This document shows, in pieces, positions 1 through 11,391 of a stretch of DNA of 64,000 nt (position 1 is its first letter; every line of letters begins with the position of its first letter). The notes beneath the pieces are model-generated. The model saw only the letters and a program-made list of their open reading frames with translations. It ran no database searches and was not told the origin of the DNA. Source of the DNA: Adiantum capillus-veneris (taxonomy: Eukaryota; Streptophyta; Polypodiopsida; Polypodiales; Pteridaceae); assembly GCA_014529385.2 (NCBI GenBank), contig CM043969.1, forward strand, positions 11,740,648-11,804,647, in the 5' to 3' direction. The translations under genes and the position numbers were made by a program.

Positions 1-649
1 AGTACATGTTCATGAAAGGTGAGTGCTTGGGTGAAACATGGAAAGAGTGCCTGATGCAAGTGCCAATTATGGGACACTCTATATGCATATGAGAAATTTG
101 CCAACGAAAGCATGCAATGTGAAAGAAGGAGATGATGGGTGTTTCGAGGAATAAATGTAGCACATGTGACATCAAAATATGTCTCAATAGCTTCCACCTT
201 TCCAAGAAGGGTTTTCGATGTAGAAGTTTCTCCACTCGTATCTCACTGTGCTCAGTACGTGAGTGTCTTTTGGACCTTCTCCTTGACTTCACCAGACTTA
301 AGTACTTAGACTTCGACTCTTTTGCTCACCTATAATAGCATGAGCGACACAACGTAAATATGCTCAACTCTTCCAGCTTGAGCAGTACCTACTATAGCTA
401 AGACACCTAGACCACAAAGAATATTACTTGAAGCTTTGGGACTAATACCTCACTCAGTTTGTGGCTTAGCTACTCGACTCTGACTTGTATGACTTGTCGG
501 TTGCATGTTGACACTGCTTTGTGACAAGTTCTTCGGCTATTGTAGTGGCTGCTGAGACATACTTCGTGAAGTTTCATCGTTTACCTGTACCTTCTTCTCT
601 TTGTAGTGCTCAGGCCTCTCGTCAGTCTTTTCTTCATGTGGATTATGGA
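1..649. other. Unassigned AT-rich sequence
   Basis: I see no gene here. The only open frames are under 70 codons and resemble nothing I know. The stretch could be flanking host DNA or the eroded far end of the element coded on the minus strand from 6215 downward. Confidence 0.4.
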
Positions 650-742
650 TTTTTTTAAATTTATATATTTATTTATATATTTATTTATATATTTATTTAT
701 ATATATATATATTTATTTATTTATTTATTTATTTATTTATTT
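650..742. repeat. AT-rich microsatellite (TATTTAT-type)
   Basis: A run of TTTATATATTTAT units passes into (TA)n and then (TTTA)n. It is a simple-sequence repeat with no sign of function. Confidence 0.9.
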
Positions 743-1292
743 TCTTATTAATAAACAAAGAAAATCTTAAAACAACTTAACAAAAGAAAAATCATTCAAA
801 TAGAAATCTAAATTATATGTACACTATACACATGTCCCTAGGGGCTCATATATGGATTTTGTCCCCATACTCCTCTGTAACACTACTATGAGGGCATATA
901 CTCTAAATTTTGTCAAAAAATTATCACAATAAAACGCAAAAATTCACTACCTCTCACAAAACATTGCCCTCTAATAGTCATAATGTTAGGTCCGCATTCA
1001 GAATGCCTCCTCCCTTCGTATTTGGAGTCATCCTTTACGACAGGGTATCGCAAAGGGTATGTGTTGTGCTTGGGCAATTAAAAGTTGTGCCTATGCAGGC
1101 CTTGTAATGTAGCCCTATTATGCATACACAAAATGCATGGAAAAGATTTATGTTGTGCAAGATGTGGGTATAAGCAATTTGCTTATTGGCATTTGTTGGC
1201 GAGGCTTCCTATTCTAAGCAATGTAATGGTCTTTGAAGCTCCTGTATCGTTGCTTGATTGAAGCAACTTGCTCTCTTCTAACTGTACTGTAA
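743..1292. other. Unassigned sequence downstream of the first retroelement
   Basis: No reverse transcriptase, integrase or LTR is recognisable, although this is where pol would be expected for the minus-strand element whose coding region ends at 1293. Either the element never had pol, or it lies beyond the window or has decayed. Confidence 0.35.
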
Positions 1293-2198
1293 TCATAGGA
1301 AGAATTGTAAGAATTCAAGCGGCGACGCACTGACATCACTTTTTTTGGTCTTCTTTGGGACCCATTTCTTTGAGAGTATTGGTTGTTTTGTTGCTGACTC
1401 TCGTTTGGGAACCCATACTTGGCCGTGCTTCATTTGTGTTTGAAGAGACTTCTTTGGGATCCACCTTTTTGTTGTGTGAGTCGACAGTGGTCTTTGCTGC
1501 AGCCCTTGTATGCTTGGTTGGGGACGGGATTTAGGCTTTGAAAGTTGATACTGTGGTTGTTTTGGAATCCAAATGAATTCCTGATATTTTTGTGCTTGAA
1601 TCAACTTCTTTGGAGCCCAAACCTGAGTTGTGAAAGCTTGCGACTTTGTGATATTCTCACCCGTTCGTGCACGCTTTTCTTGTTTTTGTTTTGGTGTTGG
1701 ATCTTGTGATTTGTCATTAGAGATCTTTGTCTTCTTGATCCATATCTGTTTTTGGCCGATCTGGCTTTTTGGTATCCAGATTTGTCAAGCTTTTTGGCTT
1801 TGACTTGTTGTCCTGCTCTTTTGACCTGTCATGGTTGTTGCTGAAGGGGTTGGTGATAGTGATGGCCTGAGTTGATGATAGGGGATGTCGTAATATTCAT
1901 CACTATCGCTACTATCCTTAGCAAGGTCGACTTCTTGTACTTTCCCTTGATTTTTTGGCTGGTAGTGGAAAGTTACTGTCTGTTTGCTCGTGGGTGGTAG
2001 TTTCTTGGAGGACTTTTCTAGCCCATTGATTAGAGCATTGTTAGCTCGTTGCTCTGGTCGTATTCCTCCTAGATGAGTCTTTGCATCCTTATTAGGAGCC
2101 ATGTATGAGGATGCTTGTGGTGGTTGTGTCTTCACCGAGGACTTTGGAATCCACTTTTGATGCACTTTATTCATGTAGCGATGACATTGATTCCCGTG
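1293..2198 (-). pseudogene. W-x-P-K repeat tail of the gag-pro polyprotein
   Basis: The same frame continues past TGA 2199-2201, with one more stop at TGA 1785-1787, down to 1293. It is basic and rich in K, Q, S and P. It carries eight short repeats of the form W-[IVA]-[PK]-K: KWIPK, IWIPK, IWIKK, VWAPK, IWIPK, RWIPK, VWVPK and KWVPK. I recall similar W-V-P-K stretches in some plant retroelement polyproteins but assign no function. The spaced Trp/Lys pattern suggests a nucleic-acid or protein-binding tail. That is inference only. Confidence 0.6.
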
Positions 2199-4403
2199 TC
2201 ATTGATCTTCTTGAAGCTCGAAGTGTTCTACAGAGTCATAGAGCTTGTCGTCTTCTTCATCTTTTGATTCTCCACATTTCTTTGTTTGCTCCTTATTTCG
2301 AGAGCTTGTTGATGTCTGGATCTCTTCGTTTTCCTGGATTATACTCACTGCAAAATAAGGAACGACATCATAGCCATTTCCATCACAAAACTTTGTTGTG
2401 GGAGCATCCTCCACGGCGCACACGTCCAAAGTAGCCAAGATGTGTTCCCATCCAAAAGGCTCTAGCTCTTCTTCGAGAAATGGTTCTGGGATATAGTCCT
2501 TATCCTCTATAACCCGCTCTAGGATACATTCCTCACGTTTCAAGCTGCCACATTGTGAAGCTCCACACATCCACAGTTCTTTAGGCTTACCTAACCAAGC
2601 TGGAAGTTCTGATCCTGCTACTGTGGAGGAATCAAACTCCTCAACCGGTGTTCTCATCACATCCCTATAGCTATGGTCCCTCAAGTTTACCTTTGTTATG
2701 GTTTCCATATGTCTCAGGTATATATGGTCATAACCCCAATCTTGGACCATTTTCAATTGTTGCATGAATGGTCTTCCCAGAATGATGTCATAGTTGTTCT
2801 TCTTGCCAAAGTCAACAACAGCAAAAGTATGTTCATATTCAATGCCACAAGAAGTAACAAGTACTTTTTCTAGCAATCCTAGGGGCTTTTCCTTGTGTCC
2901 GTCTGTAAGCTGCAGGGTCATTCGTGTGGATATCAAGGCAGGTTTTTCCCAATTTTTCCAAACCTCTTTGGTTGCAATGGCCACACCAGCTCCACTGTCA
3001 AGGATTTCCATAGTTTTTACACCATTGAATTCCATAGGAAGGGTGGTGTTTCCATCTTCTCCCTCGTAATACTCGCCTACCTTGTTTAATGGCACTGGCC
3101 TAGTATTTAGTTGGGGCATTTCAAGCTCTTTGATGCCTTCCTCGATTTGAGTCATTGGGGTTTTTACACCAAATTTCTCTAGACATTTACCCACATTAGA
3201 CCACATGTTTGGTCTTATTCTGAGAAACTCGGCTAACATTATTGTACAGGTGACTAGGGTAGATAGAATATCTACTAGGCCCTTTGAATCGATGGCCTTG
3301 TTGGGAGACAGTCTCTGTGATGGGACTGCAACCACATCTGACTTGGTCTCGTACTCTCCCATGTAGGATGGTAGTGTTCTTAGCGAATGGGGTTGACTAT
3401 CCATAGATTGTACAGATCCTTTGTCGCCCCAATACGATCGCACGTCTAGATTCATTTGAGATCCACTCTCAAATTCCTCTATTGGTGGTAGAAACACTCC
3501 TCGTTCTTCACCAGTCTTGTCTACTCGTCTTCTTAGGTCATCGGCTTCATTGGCCTCTCTGACTTGTTTCCACAATTCGTCAAGACCATCTACCTCTTTA
3601 CAATCCTCAGGTATAGCTTGGTGAAATCCCTCGGAAGAGTTATCCATGGTATTCAGTACTATCCTTGGTTCTAATGCTGGTTCTTTGAGGTTTGGTTTGT
3701 GCTCATAACTAGAATCTGGCTCTTTTAGTTCTTGGTTTGGTGGGATTACTTGTGTAGGCATGACACGGATCACATCCTCATGTTTTGCAACTAGTGGTTC
3801 TAGTAAAGCTTGGGCTGTTTGAATCATTTTCTGGCACATTTCAAATTTTTGCTTTTCTAGTTCCGCATAGGGATATGTCATCCACCTGTGTTCTTGGGTT
3901 TGGTTGTTTTTGAGTTTCACATCATAGGCTTTCAAGAGGGCATCTAATGCCTCATTAACCTTCTCTGCCAACACAGATCCTCCTGAACTAGCACTTCTCG
4001 GTTTCTCATCCGTGGATGGTTCTTCTAGAGATTTAACCATCTGTGTAAGAGAAGGTGCCTCCTTTTCCTCATGTTGTTTTATCTTCTCCTCAGCTTCGGT
4101 AAGCTTCTCAGCTAGGGATTTTTGCTCTCGTTCCCTGCGTGCTTTCATCCTAGTCTTTCTAGCTTTCCAACTATTTCGTTTGCTCTTGGTTTTCTGACTA
4201 GGTGCGTCTGTCTTTGGTCCATCATCTGTCTTTGGACTCATGTCACTTTATGTGTTCTTTGTCTCTGTATTCTCATCAGCTTTCTTTTGAGCTTGTGCTC
4301 TCGTAACTACTTGAACTGGTAAAACATTTTCATTTTCTGAGCTACTAGGGAGCTGAACAATCCCTGATACATTTGCCGTGATTTTCCTGATTTGGTTTGG
4401 TTT
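2199..4403 (-). pseudogene. pro: Retropepsin-like aspartic protease region of gag-pro
   Basis: The frame continues unshifted from gag across TAA 4248-4250 into 680 open codons. Order: a V-V-T-R-A-Q-A-Q stretch common between gag and protease; a basic segment and a charged coiled-coil-like helix rich in E/K (about 4190-4000); a long low-complexity spacer; then an aspartic protease with I-L-D-S-G-A-G (active-site Asp, about 3000) and the downstream I-I-L-G-R-P-F flap-to-C-terminal signature (about 2770). The protease would cleave the polyprotein. It ends at TGA 2199-2201 but the frame goes on beyond it. Confidence 0.75.
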
Positions 4404-5096
4404 TTACGGGCAATCGGGGATCAAGTGAGTGATGCCACACTCAAGACAATATGCATTTACTTCATTGATCTCCGTATGAGGACATTGTTTGACCAAGTGG
4501 TTGTCACGACTTTTGTGACAATCTGTCTCTGGTTGAGGAGATTCTTTTAGCATTTCCTCTTGGCTATAAGCAAGATTTGACTTAAATAAGCCGCTATTTG
4601 CAATGAATCGCAATGTCCTTTCGTCCATTTCATACCTTCTTTCTTTCGATCAAAACCCAGGAGGTGCATATTGTACCGGCCTCACCACTCCATGTGTTTC
4701 TCTCACATTTTGTTGCTCCGAAGGGTAGTACTCACTTTGGTTGCTATACCACATTGTAGCTGGTACCGGCGTTGGTTTATTTGATGCTTCCATCATTGGC
4801 ATGCATCTCATGTCTACTGGCATTCTAGCACCTGGCAGTGGAGGTTGTTGTCCTAAGACAAGCTGTGGCCTTAGAACTCCTACTGGTCCTGGCGCATTCC
4901 CCGTAATGTATCTAGGTGGAGTAGGTGCTTCTGGAACAGGTTGTACATACCTCTCCCTAGCATTTTCCACGCTATAATAGCACTCTTCCCCCGTATGGTT
5001 CGTCCATTTTCTCTCAATTTCACACCACTTCGGCTCTCCCAAATTAGACCTTACAAGAGGAATCAACCTCTTGACCAAGTCGTCGATAAGCTTTTC
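4404..5096 (-). pseudogene. gag: Gag continuation with zinc-knuckle-like motif
   Basis: Same frame as the preceding gag, interrupted by TGA (4650-4652) and ended by TAA (4404-4406). The first part is proline-rich (residues from about 5010 down to 4660). The last part holds YCLECGITHLIPDC, a C-x2-C-x3-H-x4-C pattern one residue short of the usual CCHC knuckle, and just before it a second Cys/His cluster (CHKSRDNHLVKQC). In gag proteins such knuckles bind element RNA. The shortened spacing could be decay or a family trait. Confidence 0.65.
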
Positions 5097-6215
5097 TTAA
5101 TCAATAGGTGCCGTTGGCTTGGCAATGGACTCACTTATCTGTGAAACACTGTGCTGAGAGGATGTGTCATCTCCTTGACTCTTTAAGTCCTTTTCTTTGT
5201 ATGCCTCACAGTTATCCACTAGATAAAGAGCCTCTTTGATCAAGTCGTTTAGCGTCATCCTCCTTATCATATGCAGATCCTTCTGAAGGCCCTCATCTCT
5301 CATTCCCTGGATAAAGATCAGCATCAGTCGTGCTTGCATAGGTAATTTCGCTCTTGGACAGAGCTTAGCATATCTCTTGAGCCGTAATGATGCTTTGCGT
5401 ACTGATTCATTCTCTTTCTGTTTGAATCTATGGATTTGCGAGACCGTGTTGTGAGCAATGCCTCTTGGCGAGAATTCTTCAATAAACTCCTCAAACAGCT
5501 CATCTAGGGTCTCAAAATCCCATTTTTCCGCCGAGTCGAACCATGTAGCTGCATCATCTTCTAGAGTCAATCCAAATCCCACAAACTGTGTCGCAAAATC
5601 TGAAATTTCCTCTACTCTAATCACTCTTCTAAAAGCGGTTACGTGATCTCTCGGATCTTTATCTCCGGAGTATTTTCTGTTTACCCATTTCTGGACTTGG
5701 GATGGTCTAACTTGTCGATTGTCTACAAGTCTAACCAGAGACTCTCCCAATCCTTCTCTCGTTATCGCTCTTGAAGGGAATCTTGGTGGCTCTCTTCTTG
5801 GAATTCCTATAGGAATTCTCGTGTTTGGTGGAGGCATTTGTGGTCCTTCATTGACCAAATATCCACCTCTTTCTAGTACGGTTTGTGGATTTGTGCTTTC
5901 TACAACTCTGTATTCTCGTCCATACTTGTCGACAACTATAGATCTCCATTGACATTCGACTCCGTATGTGTAGACATATAAGAGCTTGTAATCCGTTATC
6001 TCTTCTAGGTATGGATCTGAGCACCTATAAAGATTGACCTCATTGTCGTCAATGTATCTATATAGTCCTTCACTCTCATGACCAATCATCCAAACTCTCT
6101 CAACAAGATGGGTCTTTATCAATTGCAAGTTTGGAAGATCCATTGTGGGAGGATATTCCTCTATTGTCGGGATCTCCAAGCTTGTGTAAGCTACGTTTGA
6201 ATCTAGGCCAGACAT
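5097..6215 (-). pseudogene. gag: Retrotransposon gag (capsid-like) protein, first part
   Basis: A 372-codon frame opens at ATG 6215. Residues about 165-320 carry the plant retrotransposon gag pattern: a W-x-x-R-K-Y-S-G start, D-A-A-T-W-F-D, F-x-x-E-F-S-P and L-K-R-Y-A-K-L-C-P-R. In this family the protein assembles the cytoplasmic virus-like particle around element RNA. The frame ends at a TAA (5097-5099) but continues in the same frame after it, so the stop looks like a point mutation in a longer gag. The N-terminal 150 residues are acidic and unfamiliar to me. Confidence 0.8.
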
Positions 6216-6662
6216 GATTTCTGGGCTTAAGAGCTTTTTCTTGGTTCAAGTAGACTTAGTCCACTGTGTTCAAGTGCTTTGGTTAGGGAAAAGTCGATGT
6301 CCAAAACCGCAACCGTTTCGTCACAATTCTCGCAAATTGTCACTTTTAGACACCCCTAACTTGCAGATGAATTTTGAGGCCTCAAACGATGTTTTTTTCA
6401 AAGTTGAACCAAATGGTTGCAGTAGAGCCACTCTAAGATGTTTTGCTCTAAGATCTGTAGAGCCGCTCTCAGGCTACGTTTTGATATAAAAACTTTTACG
6501 ATCCAATACCGTTTGTGAAAGTTATGGCCAAAACAGTGAAATGTAGTTTAGACTGGTCAAAATGAGTCCAAATTCAATTTTAAAAAAAGATTTGGGATCT
6601 CTGTGACACTGTGAACACTCCTGTATGGTCAAAATCACAGTTGGACCCTAAAACTGGCCTAG
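6216..6662 (-). other. Leader of the first retroelement next to gag
   Basis: Noncoding between the gag start and the first palindrome. No splice or promoter signal that I can support. Confidence 0.4.
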
Positions 6663-8384
6663 AGACATCCTACGCGTAGGATGTCTATATGCTCAGAATT
6701 TAACAAAATTTGGTCTAGCGACTCCCCTTGAGTCCAACAACACAATGGTATGCTCAGAATTTCATTTGGACCTAAAAATGGCCTTGAGACATCCTACGCG
6801 TAGGATGTCGTTTTGGTCAGAATGACTTGAAATTTTCACCCCAGCTTCTTCTTGATGTGCTGATCACAGTGGTGTGCTCATAGGTTGGTTTGGAGTCCTA
6901 AATCAAGCTGGAGACATCCTACGCGTAGGATGTCTAACTGCTCAGATTTTGTCCAAACTTGATCCCAAGATTCTCCTAGTGCTCAACAACCCAATGGTAT
7001 GCTCAAAATTGAATTTGGATGCCAATAGGTCAAGATTTAGGCTGCAAGAGCTTCTAGTGCAATCCAAGAGTAGGATGTCTGACAATTCTTGTCTTTTCTT
7101 GGTGAATAGGCCAAACAAAGTCCAAATTTACTTTTTAAAAAAATTTCTGGAATCCTTGAGACACTTAGAACCTCCCTATATGGCCAAAGTAGAATTTTGA
7201 GCACTTTATGCCCCTGGAGACATCCTACGCGTAGGATGTCTTTTTGCTCTCTTTCAGCTCAAACTTGCACTGTAGCTTCCCCTTGATGTGCTTAACTCGC
7301 AGCTATTTTTACTTTTTGATTCTGACACCTATGGGTTGGTCAAATGATCAAGAATCTGTTCCAAAAACCTGATGTCTGTTCTGATGAATTCCCAAAGTCA
7401 AATCAACTCTAAATTGGACCAAATTTGCCTAGGAGGCTTGCCTAAGGCTATACAACACCCTGCTATGTCCACAGTTTGAATTTGGCCTCTAAATCATGCC
7501 TTAGACATCCTACGCGTAGGATGTCTAACTGCTCAGAATTGCCCCAAATTTGAACCACAGACTCTCCTTAAGGTGTTGATCACTATGGTATCCTCAGAAT
7601 TTATTTTAGAGTCCAAAATCACATAGAAGACATCCTACGCATAGGATGTCTTTTTGGCCTGTTTGACCTCAGACTTGTCCCGCAGCTTCCCCTTGATGTC
7701 AGCAACCCAGTGGTATGCTTAGAATTGGTTTGGATTTCAAAAGTCCCAAATTTTAGCTGTTCTTGCCTTTTCTTCAGTCAGAAGTGCTAAAGTCCGCTTT
7801 GAACCCAATTTTCTCACCCAAATGAGGTGAAACCCCTTTCAGTCACTCAATATATCATTCAAGACATGTTCATGCAGCCATATTATGGTTTTGGTCTCAA
7901 AATAATGCTTTGGCACAAATTGGGTAGGATGTCTGACAATTTCAGTCTTTTGGCTTTGATCTGTCAAAATTTGGTCGAATTTCCACTTTCCAGGTGAAAA
8001 TAGGGTCAAACCTATCTTCTGAACACACTGGTCAACTTAAATTTTCAAAATAGTGCCCAAATCACCCTGTAGACATCCTACGCGTAGGATGTCTACTGCT
8101 GATTTTTTGAGAGTGAAGTGTCCCTGATGCTTCCTTATGCTCTCAGCAAGTGCAAGTATGCTTCACAATTGCAAAAACATGCAAAAATCACTCAATTTAA
8201 ACCTTTTCTGAAAGTTTACGTTTTCTGACTCCGCCTTTTGGCTTTTGGTCAACAAAAATAGGGAAAAACACCCAAGTCAATATGTTACTAGGGTAAAACC
8301 TACCCTCTGAACACACTGGTGCAGTCAGAATTTTCAAATTTGGTCTCCAGAACCCCCTTGAGACATCCTACGCGTAGGATGTCT
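6663..8384. repeat. Array of eight 22-24 bp palindromes in a degenerate tandem repeat
   Basis: A self-complementary sequence with half-site GACATCCTACG and centre CGCG occurs at 6663-6686, 6787-6809, 6912-6935, 7218-7241, 7503-7526, 7628-7651 (one mismatch, GCAT in the centre), 8071-8094 and 8361-8384. Spacings fall near 125 bp or near 285-306 bp, about twice 140-150. The sequence between copies repeats loosely (CCCCTTGATGTGCT, TGGTATGCTCAGAATT), so the whole is an old tandem repeat of about 125-150 bp whose palindromic core stayed nearly invariant. Confidence 0.95.
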
Positions 8385-8909
8385 ATGTTTACAGAATTGC
8401 AGGTTTTCTTCACAGAACCCTTGCAAATGCTCTTTTATATGCACATCATCAGTCAGTCATACAAAAATATCCACAAAAGCTTGATTAATGCATTTTTACT
8501 CTCAAAAGCACACTTTTTCGTGATTTCAAATGCAATCAAGCACTTTAGCAAATAATTCAGTGCTGAATAGCTCTAGATCAGAATCGGATCACTTACCTAA
8601 AGCTACTCCTACAAATCATATGGGGTTTTGCATCTATGAGTAGAAAAATGCTTCACTGCCACACACGGACTAGTAAACGCTTTTATCACCTCACAAATCA
8701 CTCGACCACCAACAACTACTCTAATCCACAGATCCTAACTAAACCTATCTAGTCATAGACCCTCGGCAAGACACACGCTTCGTGGCTATCCACTTGATCG
8801 CGGAATATCCTCTTCCGGATCCACTTAAGAAAAACGCTTTGTTTAGCCGAAACTAAATCAAGCAACCATCACACGAGTGTTACTAGGAAACCTACTTAGG
8901 TCCTTGTGT
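8385..8909 (-). other. Leader of the first retroelement next to the primer site
   Basis: Noncoding sequence between the palindrome array and the primer-binding site. Nothing else recognised. Confidence 0.4.
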
Positions 8910-8926
8910 CCCCGGCAGTGACGCCA
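8910..8926 (-). other. Primer-binding site, tRNA-Asp-like
   Basis: On the minus strand TGGCGTCACTGCCGGGG begins one base after an LTR edge ending CCAACA. As I recall the plant tRNA-Asp 3' end, 14 of 17 bases pair. tRNA-Asp priming is known for Athila/Tat-type gypsy elements. Confidence 0.7.
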
Positions 8927-8927
8927 A

Positions 8928-9750
8928 TGTTGGACGGAGAGCGACTCACACACCCATGAAGTGCATGCAAACACTACCTAGATCAACATAATGTCAATCG
9001 AGGACACAGATGACATGATAGGCACATGGAGGAAATCTCTTAAGCTTGTCAGGTTGAGACCATCCTACACATACAACACTCTGGAAGGCCAACTAAACCA
9101 CAATCAAGAACCTCACTGCTCTCAACTACACCACCTAGCCACATACACACATACAGAAGGTAACTCACCTAATCATGCCATATTCATACGAAACTTAAGG
9201 AACACCATCCCCTCACTAGGATACACCTGTCCCTAAGCTTCTACACTCAAAACCCTCATTCTAAACCCATCTGCGGAAAACGCGTAGGATGACAGAGCTG
9301 GATTTTGAAAGTGTCCAAAACTGAAATTTATGAGTACCTATGCATAGCTTATGTTGCCACGATTCTATAGACTACTAGCATACAGAAAACAGACATCGTT
9401 TGATACACTTACGACCACAAATAGCTCATAGATGCGTCGACGTGTGCTCTTCGTCTCGCGTGGAATGCTTGGCGTTGTCGCGTAGCTCTCCTCGAGCCTA
9501 CAGCAATGGTGCAGTCAGATCTCCAATGTGTTGAGCGAGCCAGGGGTAGCGAGAGGGTGAAGCTCACGCTCACTCTCTTTCTCTCTCACACACAGTAGAC
9601 GGCAGCGCTAAGTTTTGATTATGATAAAAGTCTTTTTACAAAATGACCTAGGTACCTTATATACTAAGGCTACCTTAGGTTTAACCAAAAATGGGGTTGA
9701 AAGGGTCAAATGGCTTTGTATTCACAATCTGGAAGTGCCATTGTACCCCG
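8928..9750 (-). repeat. Putative 5' LTR, outer edge not resolved
   Basis: The inner edge is set by the primer site: the plus strand reads TGTTGGACGG from 8928. A minus-strand TATATAAGG near 9655-9665 could be the LTR promoter. Without a second LTR copy the outer edge cannot be placed; 9750 is a guess. Confidence 0.45.
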
Positions 9751-10528
9751 GCTTCTGAAACTAGAATAACTACTCATTACAAATGATGTTTATATATAGC
9801 CATAATCCGCAGCATTTCATAACTCGCAAAAGATAAGACTTTGGTACGAAATTTGAGTTATGTTGTGTTGTTGACCCAACGGTCAACAAAATCCCATTGA
9901 CATATTTAGAATCCATAATCAACGCCCTTTTACCCACGTTTAAGAGGCACAGTCGCCATTCATAAACCCCGAATATGATATGAGACATAGTCTAAACTAA
10001 CTAGTAATCTTGTGAAAAGTACCCAACTAATCGGGTCCACCTATCCGTAGACCTAGATCCATGAGGATACTAGTCTTCCACTTTCCACACCACACGCACC
10101 CGTTCTTCTTGTTTTTTAATTACTACCAATACAAATAGGGTTCCTTTATTAATTCCGGACATAGGTTCATTCATACAGCCTCTTTAGAAATATCATAGTA
10201 ATTCAAACAAGGCCTAATGAAAATAGTCCTATATTTCAATAAAACAAACTTTTCCAATTTCTTATGAGTTTGCCGCTACCTGCGGACTTTCTCTATCTAA
10301 CCAAAGAATTTATATATTTGCTAATCGTGAATTGTGCAAACTTCCCATCTCACTACATCTCGCTAACTTCCAGGCATCTCACTAGTTGCGAGGGATAAAA
10401 GAGAGCTAATAACCTCAGCTTAATCTCTACTAACTGCGGGATCATATCGAGTAACAAAAGATACACTTTTAACAATTCTTCTTGTTAAATGATTCTTAAA
10501 ACATGATCAGCCAACTCTTCATATCAAA
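9751..10528. other. Unassigned sequence
   Basis: No coding similarity or RNA gene seen. It may include the rest of the LTR. A small inverted repeat (GTTGACC / GGTCAAC) lies near 9871-9890. Confidence 0.3.
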
Positions 10529-10602
10529 AGTAACAACTTATCAAACAGTAACAACTTATCAAGCGATAACAAATTAACAAACAGTGACAATTTATCAAGC
10601 AG
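10529..10602. repeat. 18-bp tandem repeat, four units
   Basis: Units of the form AGTAACAACTTATCAAAC start at 10529, 10547, 10565 and 10583. The first two are nearly identical and the last two diverged. Confidence 0.85.
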
Positions 10603-11133
10603 TTCTTTCACTATTCTATAAAAATATATGCTTGTTTCTTGTGATAGAATCACGTTTTTTGGACGGCTTAAGGGAATCCCTATGCTTGGCTTACCAAGTC
10701 AACATGAATAGCAATGTAGAACTAAAAATTTTATCTTATTGGATTAGCGACATGTTTGATTACCTCCCGTGTTTGAGGTTGGATGGCTTCGACTTCCTTC
10801 GGAGTCGATACCTCCACTTGAGTTATGATTGGAGTAGATGATAGCTTCCTTTGCACCTTCCTTGGAGAGGTGGAACGACAAGAGCATCCTCGGAGCTTTG
10901 AGTCACTCGCTTTGGGGCCATCGTATCACAAAAGAGAAAAGGAAAGCTTCGTCGTGAAAAGCAGAGTTATGGTTTTCTTGCTTTCCAAGAAGATTATAAG
11001 AGAGAGAGAGAGAGAGAAAACAATCCGAGAGACAACATGATGGTGGTAGAAATGGACATGGATCAAGGGTGAGAGGTTGAGGGAGAGAAGGTAACTCCGA
11101 TGTTATGGCAAGAGAGCTTCTGCTTCTAAGAAC

Positions 11134-11136
<3 letters not shown>

Positions 11137-11191
<55 letters not shown>
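11137..11191. repeat. (TG)n microsatellite
   Basis: An uninterrupted TG dinucleotide run. Open frames through it on either strand are artefacts of the repeat. Confidence 0.95.
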
Positions 11192-11193
<2 letters not shown>

Positions 11194-11391
11194 TAAAAGT
11201 GAGGGAAGAGGGCCTTTATATAGGCTCTCAAGAGCCAAAAGCACAAGCTAAGAATAGTGAAAGCAAAGAGATAAGTTCGCGTGCATTTGTGGAATTTTTT
11301 TTTGCAGACACGCATTTTGATGCGTAATTTTGAATCTCTAATTTTAGGAGAGGCTTGGATTCTAAGAAAAGAAGTTATAATCTTGACTCCT

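Larger units (their letters stand above)
1293..8928 (-). mobile_element. LTR retroelement, gag-protease type, no RT seen
   Basis: Read on the minus strand the order is: inner LTR edge (8928), primer-binding site (8926-8910), a leader of about 2.7 kb with a palindrome array, then gag, knuckle, retropepsin and a repeat-rich tail down to 1293. All coding parts share one reading frame. The gag and aspartic protease point to a Ty3/gypsy-type element. No reverse transcriptase, RNase H or integrase follows, and no matching second LTR lies at the left. It could be a non-autonomous family or a fragment whose pol lies elsewhere. Confidence 0.65.

Noticed and set aside
6663-8384. CRISPR-like array
   Set aside because: Repeats are palindromic and regularly spaced, but this is plant nuclear DNA inside a retroelement leader, spacers are diverged tandem repeats, and no Cas genes exist.
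10903-11327. Open frames through the (TG)n run on both strands
   Set aside because: They exist only because a dinucleotide repeat lacks stops; no flanking coding signal.
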